A DNA stretch of 63,970 bases from Terrisporobacter othiniensis. Lineage in GTDB: Bacteria > Bacillota > Clostridia > Peptostreptococcales > Peptostreptococcaceae. The translations under genes were made by a program, and so were the position numbers. Positions 46,744 through 57,264 of this stretch are shown here, one piece after another (the stretch's first letter is position 1; each line of letters starts with the position of its first letter). The notes beneath the pieces are model-generated. The model had not been told where the DNA came from and did no database searches. It saw only the letters and a program-made list of their open reading frames with translations. The stretch covers positions 1-63,970 of the forward strand of contig NZ_JWHR01000047.1 of NCBI RefSeq assembly GCF_000808015.1, read 5' to 3'.

Positions 46744-47922
46744 TTAAATAGCTGATACAGCATCGAACATTGGTATCATCATTGATATGACTACTATTCC
46801 GACTAGAACTCCTATAAGTAAGGTGATAAAATTTTCAAAGTATTTAGTTCCAATTTCAAGTTTTGAATCTAGTTCATTTTCATAATAATCTGTAACTGTA
46901 TCCAGTACTGTATCTAGCCGACCACTTTCTTCTCCTATTGCTATCATTGATAGTAATAGTGATGGTAATTCTTCAACAGTTTTTAAAGAATCACCTATAC
47001 TGTTACCTTTTTTAATAAACTCATTTGCTTTGCATATTTTTTCATATATATACTCATTACTCATTACTCTTGATGAGATTTCAATAGAATCTACAATTTG
47101 TACTCCACTCGATATTAAAATTGATAAAGCTTTTATGAATTTGTTACTAATAATTAATTTCATATATGTGTTTACAACTGGAAGTTTAAATACAAGCTTA
47201 TTTATCATTTCATTAAACTTGTTACTACTTTTCTTAAGATATATTAATCCACCTATTAAAAGTAAGTTTCCTATCATAATTAAGAGCAAATCATCTCTAA
47301 GTAAATGTGATAAGCATATTAGTATTTTCGTTAAACCTGGTGTTTTTATATTGTTATCTGCATAAATATCTTCAAAATTAGGGATTAAAAAGATTAGTAT
47401 AAATACAAAAGATATAATCATGGTGATTATCAATATGGCTGGATAAATTAATATACTAGTAATCTTATTTTTTAATTTATTTTCTTTATCATAATAAGTA
47501 GCTAGCTTGTCCATAACATCATCTAAATTACCACTTAATTCTCCAGCTGCTATCATACTTATATAAAAATTTGAGAATGCCTTAGTATTTTCAAAAGATG
47601 ACTTTATTGAGTTGCCTTTTTCAATATCTCCAAGTATTTCTTTTAACACAACTCTCACTTTGTCATTAGACTCATCTATTAGGATTCTTAAAATTTTGGA
47701 TATTTCACATCCTGATTTTAAAAGAATGCTCATTTCTTTAGAGAAAACTTTTACGTCCTTATTTTTTAGTTTCCTACATTTAAAGAAAGACTTTCTTTCC
47801 TTAATGTCAACTACTTTAAATTTGTTCTTATCAGCATAAGAATATATTTCGTCTTCAGTATCGATATTTAATTTTAAAATTCTTCTGTTATTTTCCTCAT
47901 CATAAACTATACATTTGTACAT
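46744..47922 (-). CDS. pilC: Type IV pilus inner membrane platform protein PilC
   Basis: The 392-residue polytopic protein is the platform on which the ATPase acts. It has two GspF/PilC repeats: FSKEMSILLKSGCEISKILR with MIAAGELSGNLDDVMDKLAT, and FIKALSILISSGVQIVDSIE with MIAIGEESGRLDTVLDTVTD. Three membrane helices are predicted, including the last one FITLLIGVLVGIVVISMMIP. The start has TAGGAGTAAATAATA. It lies between pilB and the pilin gene in one operon. Confidence 0.9.
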   Translation of the reverse strand: MYKCIVYDEENNRRILKLNIDTEDEIYSYADKNKFKVVDIKERKSFFKCRKLKNKDVKVFSKEMSILLKSGCEISKILRILIDESNDKVRVVLKEILGDIEKGNSIKSSFENTKAFSNFYISMIAAGELSGNLDDVMDKLATYYDKENKLKNKITSILIYPAILIITMIISFVFILIFLIPNFEDIYADNNIKTPGLTKILICLSHLLRDDLLLIMIGNLLLIGGLIYLKKSSNKFNEMINKLVFKLPVVNTYMKLIISNKFIKALSILISSGVQIVDSIEISSRVMSNEYIYEKICKANEFIKKGNSIGDSLKTVEELPSLLLSMIAIGEESGRLDTVLDTVTDYYENELDSKLEIGTKYFENFITLLIGVLVGIVVISMMIPMFDAVSAI

Positions 47923-47934
47923 TATTATTTACTC

Positions 47935-49308
47935 CTAATTAATAATTTCGTTGTTTACAATACATTCTTCTAATGTTGTTATTTTATTTTTAATCAGAGT
48001 AGAGTAACTATCCTCAAAAGTAATCATTCCATTTTTGATAGCTATGTCTTTTAAATCCTTTGCTTCTTTATTTTGTTGAATTCCATTTCGTATTTCATCA
48101 TCAATTGTCAATATCTCATAGGCTACAGTTCGGCCATTATATCCTGTATATGAACATTCTTCACATCCAATAGGTATGGCAGTAGATATTGATTTCTTTT
48201 CATTTTGTTTAATAACAACTTCATTACTACAGTTTTCACATACCTTTCTAACTAACCTTTGTGATATAACTCCAATCAAAGATGCATTTAATAAATATGG
48301 CGGAATTTCCATGTCTATTAACCTTGCTATTGATGAAATTGCATCGTTAGTATGAAGAGTACTTATAACTAAATGTCCTGTAATAGCCGCTCTTACAGCT
48401 ATTTTTGCTGTTTCTATGTCTCTAATTTCACCAACCATAATAATATCTGGATCCTGTCTTAAAATCGCTTTTAATCCCTTTTCAAAAGTAAGTCCTATTT
48501 TATGATTTACTTGTATTTGATTTATTCCTTCCATTTTGTATTCAACAGGGTCTTCAATAGTCATTATATTATTGCTAGTATTTCTCAAATCTTTTAAAAT
48601 TGAATACACTGTAGTAGTTTTTCCACTTCCTGTTGGTCCTGTAACCAGTAATATTCCGGTCTTTTTATTTATTATTTCTTTAATTTTTTCTACAGATTCT
48701 TTAGAAAATCCTAGTTCATACTTTGTTTTAAGAAAAGAATCTCTACTTAAAAGTCTAAGTACAATTTTTTCACCATAAGTAGTTGGGACTGTTGATATTC
48801 TAATATCTACTACTGAATCCTTAATTTTCACATCTATTCGTCCATCTTGAGGTAATCTTTTTTCTGTAATATCCATATTAGCTTTATATTTTATTACAGC
48901 TGCAAGAGATGGATATAAATCTAATCCTAGATTCAACATTTCTTTCATCTTACCATCTACTCTAATTCGAATTTTCAATAAATCACTAAAAGGTTCAATA
49001 TGTATATCACTAGATTTTTCCTTTAAAGCCTTTTGTAGAATGTCATGAAGCAAATAATTAGCATAATCGTCGTTTACATCAATTGCATCTCCATAGCATA
49101 ATTCAATATTTTCTAAAATCTCTTCTCTTGATACTTGTTTTAGAATTATATTTTTACCTGTAACTAGATTTAAATCTTGCATAGCATATATGTTTTCTTC
49201 TTCAATTCCTACTACTAAGGAGTCTTCATTTAGCTCTATAGGAAATAAATTATATTTCCTTGCAAGCTTTTCTGGTACTAATATGGATAAATCCGTTTCT
49301 AATGCTAT
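47935..49308 (-). CDS. pilB: Type IV pilus extension ATPase PilB
   Basis: This AAA+ motor drives pilus polymerisation. The N-terminal MshEN-like domain LVPEKLARKYNLFPIELNED is a single copy, so the 457-residue form is short. The ATPase part has Walker [14 protein letters not shown], Asp box VEYKMEGINQIQVN, Walker B LRQDPDIIMVGEIRD and His box AAITGHLVISTLHTND. Zinc cysteines are in CENCSNEV and GCEECSYTGY. The start is uncertain: GAGGTGA (49317-49323) followed by 8 bases leads to ATA at 49306-49308 and no ATG, GTG or TTG. The in-frame GTG at 49320 lies inside the ribosome binding site. Confidence 0.88.
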   Translation of the reverse strand: MALETDLSILVPEKLARKYNLFPIELNEDSLVVGIEEENIYAMQDLNLVTGKNIILKQVSREEILENIELCYGDAIDVNDDYANYLLHDILQKALKEKSSDIHIEPFSDLLKIRIRVDGKMKEMLNLGLDLYPSLAAVIKYKANMDITEKRLPQDGRIDVKIKDSVVDIRISTVPTTYGEKIVLRLLSRDSFLKTKYELGFSKESVEKIKEIINKKTGILLVTGPTGSGKTTTVYSILKDLRNTSNNIMTIEDPVEYKMEGINQIQVNHKIGLTFEKGLKAILRQDPDIIMVGEIRDIETAKIAVRAAITGHLVISTLHTNDAISSIARLIDMEIPPYLLNASLIGVISQRLVRKVCENCSNEVVIKQNEKKSISTAIPIGCEECSYTGYNGRTVAYEILTIDDEIRNGIQQNKEAKDLKDIAIKNGMITFEDSYSTLIKNKITTLEECIVNNEIIN

Positions 49309-49408
49309 AATTTTAATCACCTCGATTACTATAAAATATATACTATGATTATCAACACTTATTTTATTATTTATACAGATATAAACTCTTATTTTATGCA
49401 AAATAATA

Positions 49409-49457
49409 AAAGCTATGATATTAAAATAAAATTTTATTCATTCTTTATCATAGCTTT
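49409..49457 (-). terminator. Terminator of the two-P-loop ATPase gene
   Basis: AAAGCTATGATA pairs with TATCATAGCTTT around a 25-base AT-rich loop, upstream of the pilus cluster. Confidence 0.75.
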
Positions 49458-49467
49458 CTTGTTTTAA

Positions 49468-50550
49468 TTATTTATTTTCATATTTTAGTATTTTTTTTAC
49501 CAATTGAGATTTCAATTCATCAACCTTATCAAAATCCATATTTGGGATATAATAATTTTCAATTACGTCATGATTTAATTTAGCCTTTTTTAAATTAGAG
49601 ATAGCATAATTGATTAATTCATCTAATACTCTTTCGTCTATTTCTAATTCTTCCTTATAATCAATTAATTTTTCTTTATTTATAAATTCACTTAAATTGA
49701 TTGCTTCTTGGTTTTTAAATAAAGAACTTGTAGTTATTGCTATTCCTAAATCTGTAATCATGATTGACTCTATTTTTTCTGGTATAAGAGGATAATGGAA
49801 TACTTCTACATGTAGCCCTTTCAATACAGCTTTATCATATATTCTCTTTAAGAAAGTAGTCTTACCATAACCTATTTTTCCATCTAGGTAATAAACTTTT
49901 TCAGCATCTTGAAGTAAACTATCTGCATAATCTATATGACCTATTGGAGTTATAGCTGTTCCAAATAAATGTCTAGTACCAGAAAATTCTTCTTTATTTT
50001 CTATTCCTTTAAATATTTTATCTATAAATTCATCTGTAAATTTATTAAGTTTGCCAAAATTCATTGTATCACTATTTTTACTTTCTATATCATAGAAAAT
50101 TGGTTCTGCAGCTTTTAAATATTTAAATGCTCTTTGGAAACATGCTCCTATCTCTTTGTTACACTGCACTATTTCCATCTTATTCTTTTCTAAGTTATCC
50201 ATATTCCAAAAATCACCGAAATTAACTATCTCATCTATAGCCCCTGGTATTTTAGGATCAACAATATGTGGTGCCGTAGCATCTAGCAACACAACTTTTA
50301 ATTTTTTTATTACAACAGCATCTAGCGAACTTGGATCAGATGAACAAGGGAATACTTCTACATCGTATCCTTTTTCTACAAAATCACGTGCTACCTTTTT
50401 CATTAAAGATGATTTTCCAACTCCAGGACCACCTTTTAAACAAAATACTCTATTTATATCCTTTGGAATTATATAATCAAAATAAGAATAAAAACCATTA
50501 CTTGTATTTGCCCCTGGAAATATCTTCCTAACTTTACCTTTCATATTCAT
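49468..50550 (-). CDS. ATPase with two P-loops (PRK06851-like)
   Basis: The 360-residue cytoplasmic protein has two internal nucleotide-binding halves. The first P-loop is CLKGGPGVGKSSLMKKVARD (about residues 37-56), the second YYLDGKIGYGKTTFLKRIYD (about 216-235). Between them, EVFPCSSDPSSLDAVVIKKL and DATAPHIVDPKIPGAIDEIV are the family blocks. Clostridial members are annotated only as ATPases of unknown function. The start is at the ATG at 50550 or 50544, close behind AGGGGGC. It is a single gene. Confidence 0.78.
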   Translation of the reverse strand: MNMKGKVRKIFPGANTSNGFYSYFDYIIPKDINRVFCLKGGPGVGKSSLMKKVARDFVEKGYDVEVFPCSSDPSSLDAVVIKKLKVVLLDATAPHIVDPKIPGAIDEIVNFGDFWNMDNLEKNKMEIVQCNKEIGACFQRAFKYLKAAEPIFYDIESKNSDTMNFGKLNKFTDEFIDKIFKGIENKEEFSGTRHLFGTAITPIGHIDYADSLLQDAEKVYYLDGKIGYGKTTFLKRIYDKAVLKGLHVEVFHYPLIPEKIESIMITDLGIAITTSSLFKNQEAINLSEFINKEKLIDYKEELEIDERVLDELINYAISNLKKAKLNHDVIENYYIPNMDFDKVDELKSQLVKKILKYENK

Positions 50551-50634
50551 GCCCCCTAAAATATTCTACTTATTAAGATATTAATTATGGCTTGCTTTTG
50601 TTACTAAATATAATATTTTTATTTGAAATCAAAA

Positions 50635-50672
50635 AACTGTATTGAAATCATAAATATAATTTCAATACAGTT
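50635..50672 (-). terminator. Terminator of lon-engB
   Basis: AACTGTATTGAAAT pairs perfectly with ATTTCAATACAGTT and is followed on the minus strand by TTTTTTG. Confidence 0.9.
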
Positions 50673-50684
50673 CCTATTTGTATA

Positions 50685-51296
50685 TTAATCTACAGTTATT
50701 TCATAACCATGCTCTTCATATTGGGCGATTATCTCATTCCATACATCTTCCACTCCAGTTTTCTTTGAAGAAGAAAGAGGTATTACTTTTTCGTCTTTCA
50801 TAAGGCCTAATTTTTTTCTTATTATGCTTATGTGTTTTTGGTATTGACCTCTAGATATTTTATCTGCTTTTGTTGCTATAACAACACAGTTATATCCAAA
50901 GTGTTTTATCCATTCATACATCATAACATCGTCATTTGTAGGCTCATGTCTTATATCTACAAGTAAGAAAATAGCACATAATTCTTGTCTATCTTGTAAA
51001 TATCTTTCCATGATAACTCCCCACTTATCCTTTTCTGATTTTGATACCTTAGCGTAACCATAACCAGGAAGGTCAACGAAGTAAAACTCTTCATTTATTT
51101 TATAAAAGTTTATTGTTCTTGTTTTACCAGGAGTTTGACTTGTTCTTGCAAAGTTTCTTCTATTTAATAAAGCATTTGTTGCCGAAGATTTTCCTACATT
51201 TGATCTTCCAACTAAAGCTATTTCTGGTAGTCCTTCTGTTGGATATTGATCTTTTTTTATTGCACTTACTACTATTTCTGAACTTCTAATTTTCAT
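50685..51296 (-). CDS. engB: Ribosome biogenesis GTPase EngB (YsxC/YihA)
   Basis: This essential GTPase is needed for assembly of the large ribosomal subunit. The 203 residues match the family: G1 [15 protein letters not shown]2 [15 protein letters not shown]3 [12 protein letters not shown]4 [14 protein letters not shown]5 LSSSKKTG. The start taken is the ATG at 51296 behind GGTGAGAAAA; an ATG at 51308 is possible. It overlaps the end of lon, the usual lon-engB pair. Confidence 0.95.
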   Translation of the reverse strand: MKIRSSEIVVSAIKKDQYPTEGLPEIALVGRSNVGKSSATNALLNRRNFARTSQTPGKTRTINFYKINEEFYFVDLPGYGYAKVSKSEKDKWGVIMERYLQDRQELCAIFLLVDIRHEPTNDDVMMYEWIKHFGYNCVVIATKADKISRGQYQKHISIIRKKLGLMKDEKVIPLSSSKKTGVEDVWNEIIAQYEEHGYEITVD

Positions 51297-53646
51297 TTTT
51301 CTCACCATCTTTTACTAAAGCATGTTCTAAAACTTGATCCATATGGTCAACAAGAACAATTTCTAGTTTTTCTTTTACATTTTCAGGTATTTCATCTAAT
51401 TGAGCATCACATTCTCTTGGTATTAAAACTTTTTTAATGCCAGCTCTATGTGCCGCAAGTACCTTTTCCTTAACTCCACCTACGACCATTACTCTACCTC
51501 TAAGAGTTATTTCACCAGTCATAGCTACATCACATCTAACAGGAATTTTAGTTAATGCAGAAATTACTGCAGTAGCCATAGTTACCCCTGCAGATGGACC
51601 ATCTTTTGGAGTTGCTCCTTCTGGACAATGTATATGGATATCTTCTGTTTTGTAGAATTCTTGGTCTATATCAAATTTATCTGCTATGGATCTTATATAA
51701 GATATTCCTGTTTGAGCAGATTCCTTCATTACATCACCAAGTGAACCAGTTAGTACAACTTGTCCTTTTCCTTTTAGTACATTTACTTCTACAGGAAGTG
51801 TAACCCCACCTACTGAAGTCCATGCAAGACCTGTTACTATACCTATTTCAGGTTTTGTCCCAGCTAAATCGTATAGATGTTTATCTCTTCCCAGATATTC
51901 TTCTAAATCCTTTGGAGTTACTATAACACCTTCTAAAGATGAGTCTTCTACGAATTTTTTAGCAATTTTTCTACAAACCTTACCTATAGTTCGCTCTAAA
52001 GTTCTCACTCCTGCTTCTCTTGTATAGTAATTAATTATGTCCCTCATTGCTTCTTCTTCAATTGTTACAAAACCTTCTTTTAATCCATTTTCTTCGATTT
52101 GTTTTGGTAATAAGTATTTTTGAGCTATATTAAGCTTTTCTTCTTCAATATAACCTGATACTTCTATTATTTCCATTCTATCAAGTAATGGACCTGGTAT
52201 TGTACTTAAACTATTTGCTGTAGTTACAAATAGTATCTTTGATAAATCAAAAGGTACTTCTAAGTAATGGTCAACAAATGTTTTGTTTTGTTCTGGGTCT
52301 AAAACTTCAAGCATCGCTGAAGATGGATCTCCCTTATAATCTGCTGCCATTTTATCTATTTCATCTAATAAGAATACTGGATTCTTAGTTTGAGCTTCTT
52401 TTATACCATTAATTATTCTACCTGGTATAGAACCTACATAAGTTCTTCTATGACCTCTTATTTCAGCTTCATCTCTTACTCCACCTAAAGATATTCTTAC
52501 GAATTTTTTCCCTAAAGCTTCTGCTATAGATTTTGCAATAGATGTTTTACCTACACCTGGAGGTCCAACTAAACAAACTATTGGTCCTTTTAATGATTTA
52601 GATAATTTTCTTATAGCTAAGTATTCTAATATTCTATCCTTAACTTTTTCTAATCCATAATGTTGTTCATCTAAAATCTCTTTAGCATTTTTTAAGTCTA
52701 ATTTATCTCTAGTTTCTTTGTTCCATGGCAGTGAGAATATAGTATCTAAATATGTTCTACTAACTGATGAATCTGGAGACTGAGGAGATGTTCTAGAAAA
52801 CTTATTGATTTCTTTTTCTATCTTTTCCTTTGTTTCCTTAGGAGCTTTGATTTTTCTTAGCTTTTCTTTGTATTCTTCAACTTCAGAAGTTAAGTCTTCA
52901 TCTTCTCCTAATTCTTTTTGGATAGCTTTTAACTGTTCTCTAAGATAATATTCCTTTTGAACCTTATTCATTTGTTTCTTAACTCTTAGAGTTATTTTCT
53001 TTTCTATTTTTAGTATATCTATTTCTTCTAATAAAATTTTATATAGTAACTCTAATCTTTTAACTATATTAAACTCTTCAAGAATTTCTTGCTTTTGATC
53101 TGCTTTTAAGAAAATATTTGATGCAATAGTATCTATAAATCTATCTACATTTTCTATATCAGCAAGAGATACTAGTATTTCTGGAGAAACTCTATTACCT
53201 ATGTTTATGTATTCTTCAAATGCATCAAAAACATTTCTTACAAATGCTTCTACTTCTATATCTTCATCAGCATTTTCTTGATCATATATTATTTCTTCTA
53301 CTAATGCTTTAAAGTATCCATCTTCTTCGTTTATTTCTTTAACTTTACCTCTAGATACACCCTCTACCAAAACACGAACTGTATCTCCAGGTAACTTGAT
53401 AACTTGTTTAACTTTGCAAATAGTTCCAACATGATAGAAATCTTCTGTTGTAGGTTCATCTACTTCTGCTTCTATTTGTGAAGTTAAGAATACTAATTCA
53501 TCCTCTAACATGGCTTGATCTAGTGCTTTTAAAGACATTTCTCTACCTATGTCAAAGTTTAATATCATATATGGAAATATTGCTAATCCTCTTAAAGGTA
53601 TCAATGGTAACTCATGGTCAATTTTTGTATAATTTTGTTCCATCAT
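51286..53646 (-). CDS. lon: ATP-dependent protease Lon
   Basis: This cytoplasmic AAA+ serine protease clears damaged and regulatory proteins. The 786 residues have the N-terminal substrate domain ([20 protein letters not shown]), coiled coil, Walker [15 protein letters not shown], Walker [12 protein letters not shown] and the protease domain with the catalytic serine in [14 protein letters not shown] and lysine in [13 protein letters not shown] codons at 53646 and 53643 both follow AAGGAGTGATA. A long inverted repeat lies upstream at 53750-53852. It is cotranscribed with engB. Confidence 0.97.
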   Translation of the reverse strand: MMEQNYTKIDHELPLIPLRGLAIFPYMILNFDIGREMSLKALDQAMLEDELVFLTSQIEAEVDEPTTEDFYHVGTICKVKQVIKLPGDTVRVLVEGVSRGKVKEINEEDGYFKALVEEIIYDQENADEDIEVEAFVRNVFDAFEEYINIGNRVSPEILVSLADIENVDRFIDTIASNIFLKADQKQEILEEFNIVKRLELLYKILLEEIDILKIEKKITLRVKKQMNKVQKEYYLREQLKAIQKELGEDEDLTSEVEEYKEKLRKIKAPKETKEKIEKEINKFSRTSPQSPDSSVSRTYLDTIFSLPWNKETRDKLDLKNAKEILDEQHYGLEKVKDRILEYLAIRKLSKSLKGPIVCLVGPPGVGKTSIAKSIAEALGKKFVRISLGGVRDEAEIRGHRRTYVGSIPGRIINGIKEAQTKNPVFLLDEIDKMAADYKGDPSSAMLEVLDPEQNKTFVDHYLEVPFDLSKILFVTTANSLSTIPGPLLDRMEIIEVSGYIEEEKLNIAQKYLLPKQIEENGLKEGFVTIEEEAMRDIINYYTREAGVRTLERTIGKVCRKIAKKFVEDSSLEGVIVTPKDLEEYLGRDKHLYDLAGTKPEIGIVTGLAWTSVGGVTLPVEVNVLKGKGQVVLTGSLGDVMKESAQTGISYIRSIADKFDIDQEFYKTEDIHIHCPEGATPKDGPSAGVTMATAVISALTKIPVRCDVAMTGEITLRGRVMVVGGVKEKVLAAHRAGIKKVLIPRECDAQLDEIPENVKEKLEIVLVDHMDQVLEHALVKDGEKNEN

Positions 53647-53749
53647 TATCACTCCTTAAAGTGCTATTTTCTTTGCTTTTTATATTATATATTTATGTAT
53701 GTTAATTTTCAATATAAATCAACATAGCAATATGCATAATTTAGGTTAA

Positions 53750-53852
53750 TTTTATTATGCTATATTAATAAAATAATAATTCATTTATAAATATTTATTT
53801 TGTTCATATCTTAGGCTATATATAAAATACATATTAATTTAGCATAATAAAA
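53750..53852. repeat. Long imperfect inverted repeat between lon and clpX
   Basis: TTTTATTATGCTATATTAATA at 53750-53770 is repeated in reverse complement at 53832-53852 with one mismatch in 21 bases, leaving a 61-base loop. It sits in the 266-base gap upstream of lon that otherwise holds only the clpX terminator. It may be a regulator site or a stem in the lon leader. No CtsR-type box was seen. Confidence 0.6.
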
Positions 53853-53879
53853 CTAAATTTAATAATCCCATAATATTAT

Positions 53880-53912
53880 AAAAGGAGCTTATTAATATAT
53901 AAGCTCCTTTTT
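53880..53912 (-). terminator. Terminator of clpX
   Basis: AAAAGGAGCTTA pairs with TAAGCTCCTTTTT just after the clpX stop codon. It ends the tig-clpP-clpX cluster. Confidence 0.9.
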
Positions 53913-53919
53913 ATATTAA

Positions 53920-55167
53920 TTATGCACTTTCTTCTTTATCTTTAAGAACCATAATTGGTTGTGTTTCATCAGCAACAGATTCTTTCGTAACTATTACTTT
54001 CTTGATATCTTCTCTTGATGGAATTTCATACATAGTCTCCATCATAACACTCTCAACTATACTTCTAAGACCTCTAGCCCCAGTGTTTCTATCTATAGCC
54101 TTTTTAGCTATAGCTCTTAGAGCATCTTCATCGAATTCTAAGTCAACATTATCTAGTTCAAATAATTTTTTATACTGCTTAACTAGAGCATTCTTAGGTT
54201 CTTGTAGAATTTGCATTAAAGCATCTTCATCCAATAACTCTAATGTAGCAACTACAGGTATTCTACCTATAAATTCAGGTATTATACCAAACTTAAGTAA
54301 GTCTTCAGGAAGAACTTTAGCATATATCTTTCCTAAATCTGTATCATTCTTACTTTCAATCTTAGCACCAAATCCTACTGTTTTTTCTGTTCCACGTCTT
54401 TGAATTATTTTTTCTATGCCATCAAAGGCACCACCTAAAATAAATAATACATTAGTTGTATCTATTTTTAGGAATTCTTGATGAGGATGTTTTCTTCCTC
54501 CTTGTGGCGGAACATTAGCCACAGTTCCTTCTAGAATTTTTAAAAGAGCTTGCTGAACGCCTTCTCCACTTACATCCCTTGTAATAGATGGGTTTTCTGA
54601 CTTTCTAGCAATTTTATCTATTTCATCAATATAGATTATTCCTCTTTCTGCTTTTTCTATGTCAAAATCAGCTGCTTGAATAAGTTTTAATAAAATATTT
54701 TCAACATCTTCACCTACATATCCTGCTTCAGTTAAAGAAGTTGCATCAGCCATTGCAAATGGCACATTTAGTGTTCTAGCTAAAGTTTGAGCAAGTAATG
54801 TCTTCCCAGAACCTGTTGGTCCAAGTAAAAGGATGTTACTCTTTTGTATTTCTATATCTTTAGTTGTAGATTTTTTACTATATATTCTTTTATAGTGGTT
54901 ATAAACTGCAACTGATAATATTTTTTTAGCTCTTTCTTGACCAATTACATAGTCATTAAGAATCTCCATCATTTCTTTAGGCTTTGGTAGAGATGTAGTA
55001 TCCTCTTCCATAGTTTCTTCAATTTCTTCTTGAATGATTTCATCACAAAGTTCCACACATTCGTCACATATATAAACGTTAGGACCTGCAATTAATCTTC
55101 TTACTTGATCTTGTGTTTTCCCGCAGAATGAACATTTCAGTTGTCTTTTTTCTTCGTATTTTGACAT
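53920..55167 (-). CDS. clpX: ATP-dependent Clp protease ATP-binding subunit ClpX
   Basis: This AAA+ unfoldase feeds substrates into ClpP. From the ATG at 55167 it has 415 residues; the reading frame extends into clpP but GAAAGAGGTGCTTGTT precedes this ATG. The N-terminal zinc finger is [13 protein letters not shown] with CDECVELC, then Walker [15 protein letters not shown], Walker [14 protein letters not shown], the pore loop GYVG in [11 protein letters not shown] and the ClpP-binding loop IGF-type FIGRIPVVA region. It lies 16 bases downstream of clpP. Confidence 0.97.
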   Translation of the reverse strand: MSKYEEKRQLKCSFCGKTQDQVRRLIAGPNVYICDECVELCDEIIQEEIEETMEEDTTSLPKPKEMMEILNDYVIGQERAKKILSVAVYNHYKRIYSKKSTTKDIEIQKSNILLLGPTGSGKTLLAQTLARTLNVPFAMADATSLTEAGYVGEDVENILLKLIQAADFDIEKAERGIIYIDEIDKIARKSENPSITRDVSGEGVQQALLKILEGTVANVPPQGGRKHPHQEFLKIDTTNVLFILGGAFDGIEKIIQRRGTEKTVGFGAKIESKNDTDLGKIYAKVLPEDLLKFGIIPEFIGRIPVVATLELLDEDALMQILQEPKNALVKQYKKLFELDNVDLEFDEDALRAIAKKAIDRNTGARGLRSIVESVMMETMYEIPSREDIKKVIVTKESVADETQPIMVLKDKEESA

Positions 55168-55183
55168 AACAAGCACCTCTTTC

Positions 55184-55771
55184 CTAACTATGGGCCTTTT
55201 CAATGACTTCGTCAACTAGCCCATATTCCTTGGCTTCCATCGCACTCATAAAGTTGTCACGTTCAGTGTCAGCCTTCACCTTCTCCAATGGTTGACCTGT
55301 TCTCTCAGAAAGAATTTGATTTAATCTTTCTTTTATTTGTAAAATCCATTTGGCATGAATTTCTATATCTGTTGCTTGACCTTTTGCACCACCTAATGGT
55401 TGATGTATCATTATTGTACTATTTGGTAGAGCATATCTCTTACCTTTTGCACCAGCATTTAATAGAAATGCACCCATAGATGCTGCCATACCTATACATA
55501 TTGTACTTACATCAGGTTTAATATATTGCATAGTATCATATATAGCCATACCTGCTGTAACACTTCCACCTGGTGAATTTATATATAGATGTATGTCTTT
55601 ATCTGGATCTTCCGCCTCTAAGAAAAGTAGTTGGGCTACTACAAGACCAGCAGTTACATCATTTACTTCGTCACCTAAAAATATTATTCTATCTTTTAAT
55701 AATCTAGAATATATATCATAGGCTCTTTCTCCTCTTCCTGTTTGTTCTACTACTGTAGGTACTAATGCCAT
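55184..55771 (-). CDS. clpP: ATP-dependent Clp protease proteolytic subunit ClpP
   Basis: This serine peptidase forms the 14-mer chamber. The 195 residues include the catalytic serine in [12 protein letters not shown] and histidine in [14 protein letters not shown], with aspartate in the following helix region. The N-terminus [20 protein letters not shown] is standard. The start has CAGAGGGGGGTATGATTT. It lies between tig and clpX. Confidence 0.97.
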   Translation of the reverse strand: MALVPTVVEQTGRGERAYDIYSRLLKDRIIFLGDEVNDVTAGLVVAQLLFLEAEDPDKDIHLYINSPGGSVTAGMAIYDTMQYIKPDVSTICIGMAASMGAFLLNAGAKGKRYALPNSTIMIHQPLGGAKGQATDIEIHAKWILQIKERLNQILSERTGQPLEKVKADTERDNFMSAMEAKEYGLVDEVIEKAHS

Positions 55772-55804
55772 AAATCATACCCCCTCTGAATGTTTAATAT
55801 ATAA

Positions 55805-55834
55805 TTTACAGTAGCCCGGGGGGACTACTGTAAA
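55805..55834 (-). terminator. Hairpin between tig and clpP
   Basis: TTTACAGTAG and CTACTGTAAA pair around a GC-rich 10-base loop. No long T run follows, so it may be an mRNA processing or attenuation element rather than a strong terminator. Confidence 0.55.
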
Positions 55835-55837
55835 GAA

Positions 55838-57133
55838 CTAAGCTATTTTAGCACTATCAACTAATAAATCTATAGTTTTTCTTATTTTTAATTGACCTTC
55901 CATGTCTTTTAAGTCATTTGGTCTTAAAGCTTCTTTAACTTGCTCAACAGTCATGTTATAAGCAGCTGCCATTTTTTCAACTTCAGCATTAACTTCTTCT
56001 TCAGAAACCTCAACACCTTCAGCTTTAGCTATTGCTTCTATTACTAATGAAGTTTTAACATTTTTTACAGCTTCTTCTCTTCTGTTAGTAGTGAATTCAG
56101 CTTTAAATTCTTCCATAGTTTTACCAGTCATTTGTAAGAATTGCTCCATTCCAAATCCTTGGTATTGTAATTGGTAGTTAAGTTCCATTAATTGATTTTC
56201 TATTTCATTTTTAATCATAGCTTCTGGAACTTCTACTGTTGTATTTTCAACAACTTTTTCTATAACTCTGTTTCTTAATTCATTTTTAGCAGCTTCTGCA
56301 GCATCAGCTTCAGCTTTAGCTCTTACGTCAGCTGTTAATTCTTCTAAAGTATTGAATTCAGTAGTATCAGCAGCAAACTCATCGTTTAACTCTGGTAATT
56401 CTTTAACTTTAACATCATTTACTTTAACTTTGAAAACAACTGGCTTTCCAGCTAAGTTTTCAGCATGGTATTCTTCTGGGAAAGTAACATTAACTTCTAC
56501 TTCTTCTCCAACTTTTTTACCAACTAATTGCTCTTCGAATCCTGGTATGAATGATCCTGAACCTATAACTAAGTCATAGTTTTCACCCTTTCCACCTTCG
56601 AAAGCAACTTCTCCGTCAAATCCTTCGAAATCTATGTTAGCAGTATCTCCATTAGCTATTTCTCTTTCAACAGATACTAATCTTGATGCTTTTTCTCTCA
56701 TTTCTTCTAATTTAGCAGTAACAACGTCTTCGTTTACAGTTTCTTCAACTTTTTCTACTTCAACACCTTTGTACTCACCTAATTCAAAAGTTGGTTTAAC
56801 TTCTACATCAACTAATATAACTAATCCGTTATCCTTGCTTATTTCTTCTATATCTATTGATGGCATATCGATTGGATCTATTTTTAATTCATCTATAGCT
56901 GATGGGTATACCTCTGGGAATAGTATATCTATAGCATCAGAATAAAATACACCTTTTCCGTAGTTAGTTTCTATTATTTTTCTAGGTGCTTTACCTTTTC
57001 TGAATCCTGGTATGTTGTATTTCCCTTTATTCTTATTGTAAGCCTTAACTATTGCTGATTCAAATTTATCGTTATCTACAGTTAATTTAAAACTTACTTT
57101 ATTGCCTTCTGTTTTAATTAATTCTACTTTCAT
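55838..57133 (-). CDS. tig: Trigger factor
   Basis: This ribosome-bound chaperone has peptidyl-prolyl isomerase activity. The 431 residues have an N-terminal ribosome-binding domain with IPGFRKGKAPRKIIE (the GFRxGKxP signature), the FKBP-like domain (about 160-245, LVIGSGSFIPGFEEQLVGKK) and the C-terminal chaperone arms. The start has AGGAGGATAAAGTTA. It is the first gene of the tig-clpP-clpX group, the usual order in Firmicutes. Confidence 0.97.
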   Translation of the reverse strand: MKVELIKTEGNKVSFKLTVDNDKFESAIVKAYNKNKGKYNIPGFRKGKAPRKIIETNYGKGVFYSDAIDILFPEVYPSAIDELKIDPIDMPSIDIEEISKDNGLVILVDVEVKPTFELGEYKGVEVEKVEETVNEDVVTAKLEEMREKASRLVSVEREIANGDTANIDFEGFDGEVAFEGGKGENYDLVIGSGSFIPGFEEQLVGKKVGEEVEVNVTFPEEYHAENLAGKPVVFKVKVNDVKVKELPELNDEFAADTTEFNTLEELTADVRAKAEADAAEAAKNELRNRVIEKVVENTTVEVPEAMIKNEIENQLMELNYQLQYQGFGMEQFLQMTGKTMEEFKAEFTTNRREEAVKNVKTSLVIEAIAKAEGVEVSEEEVNAEVEKMAAAYNMTVEQVKEALRPNDLKDMEGQLKIRKTIDLLVDSAKIA

Positions 57134-57234
57134 TAACTTTATCCTCCTAAATATCTTATGTAATGATTTTTATAAATTATAATTCTAATTTATAGGTAAC
57201 TCTTTAATTATATCATACAAGGTTTTTTATTTAC

Positions 57235-57259
57235 AAGTGTTCCCTTAATTTCAACACTT
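57235..57259 (-). terminator. Weak terminator of the phosphodiesterase gene
   Basis: AAGTGTT and AACACTT pair around a short loop, followed on the minus strand by GTAAATAAAAAA rather than a T run. Confidence 0.4.
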
Positions 57260-57264
57260 CTTGT

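Noticed and set aside
54002..54403. 133-codon frame antisense to clpX
   Set aside because: Serine and leucine-rich shadow of clpX; no ribosome binding site.
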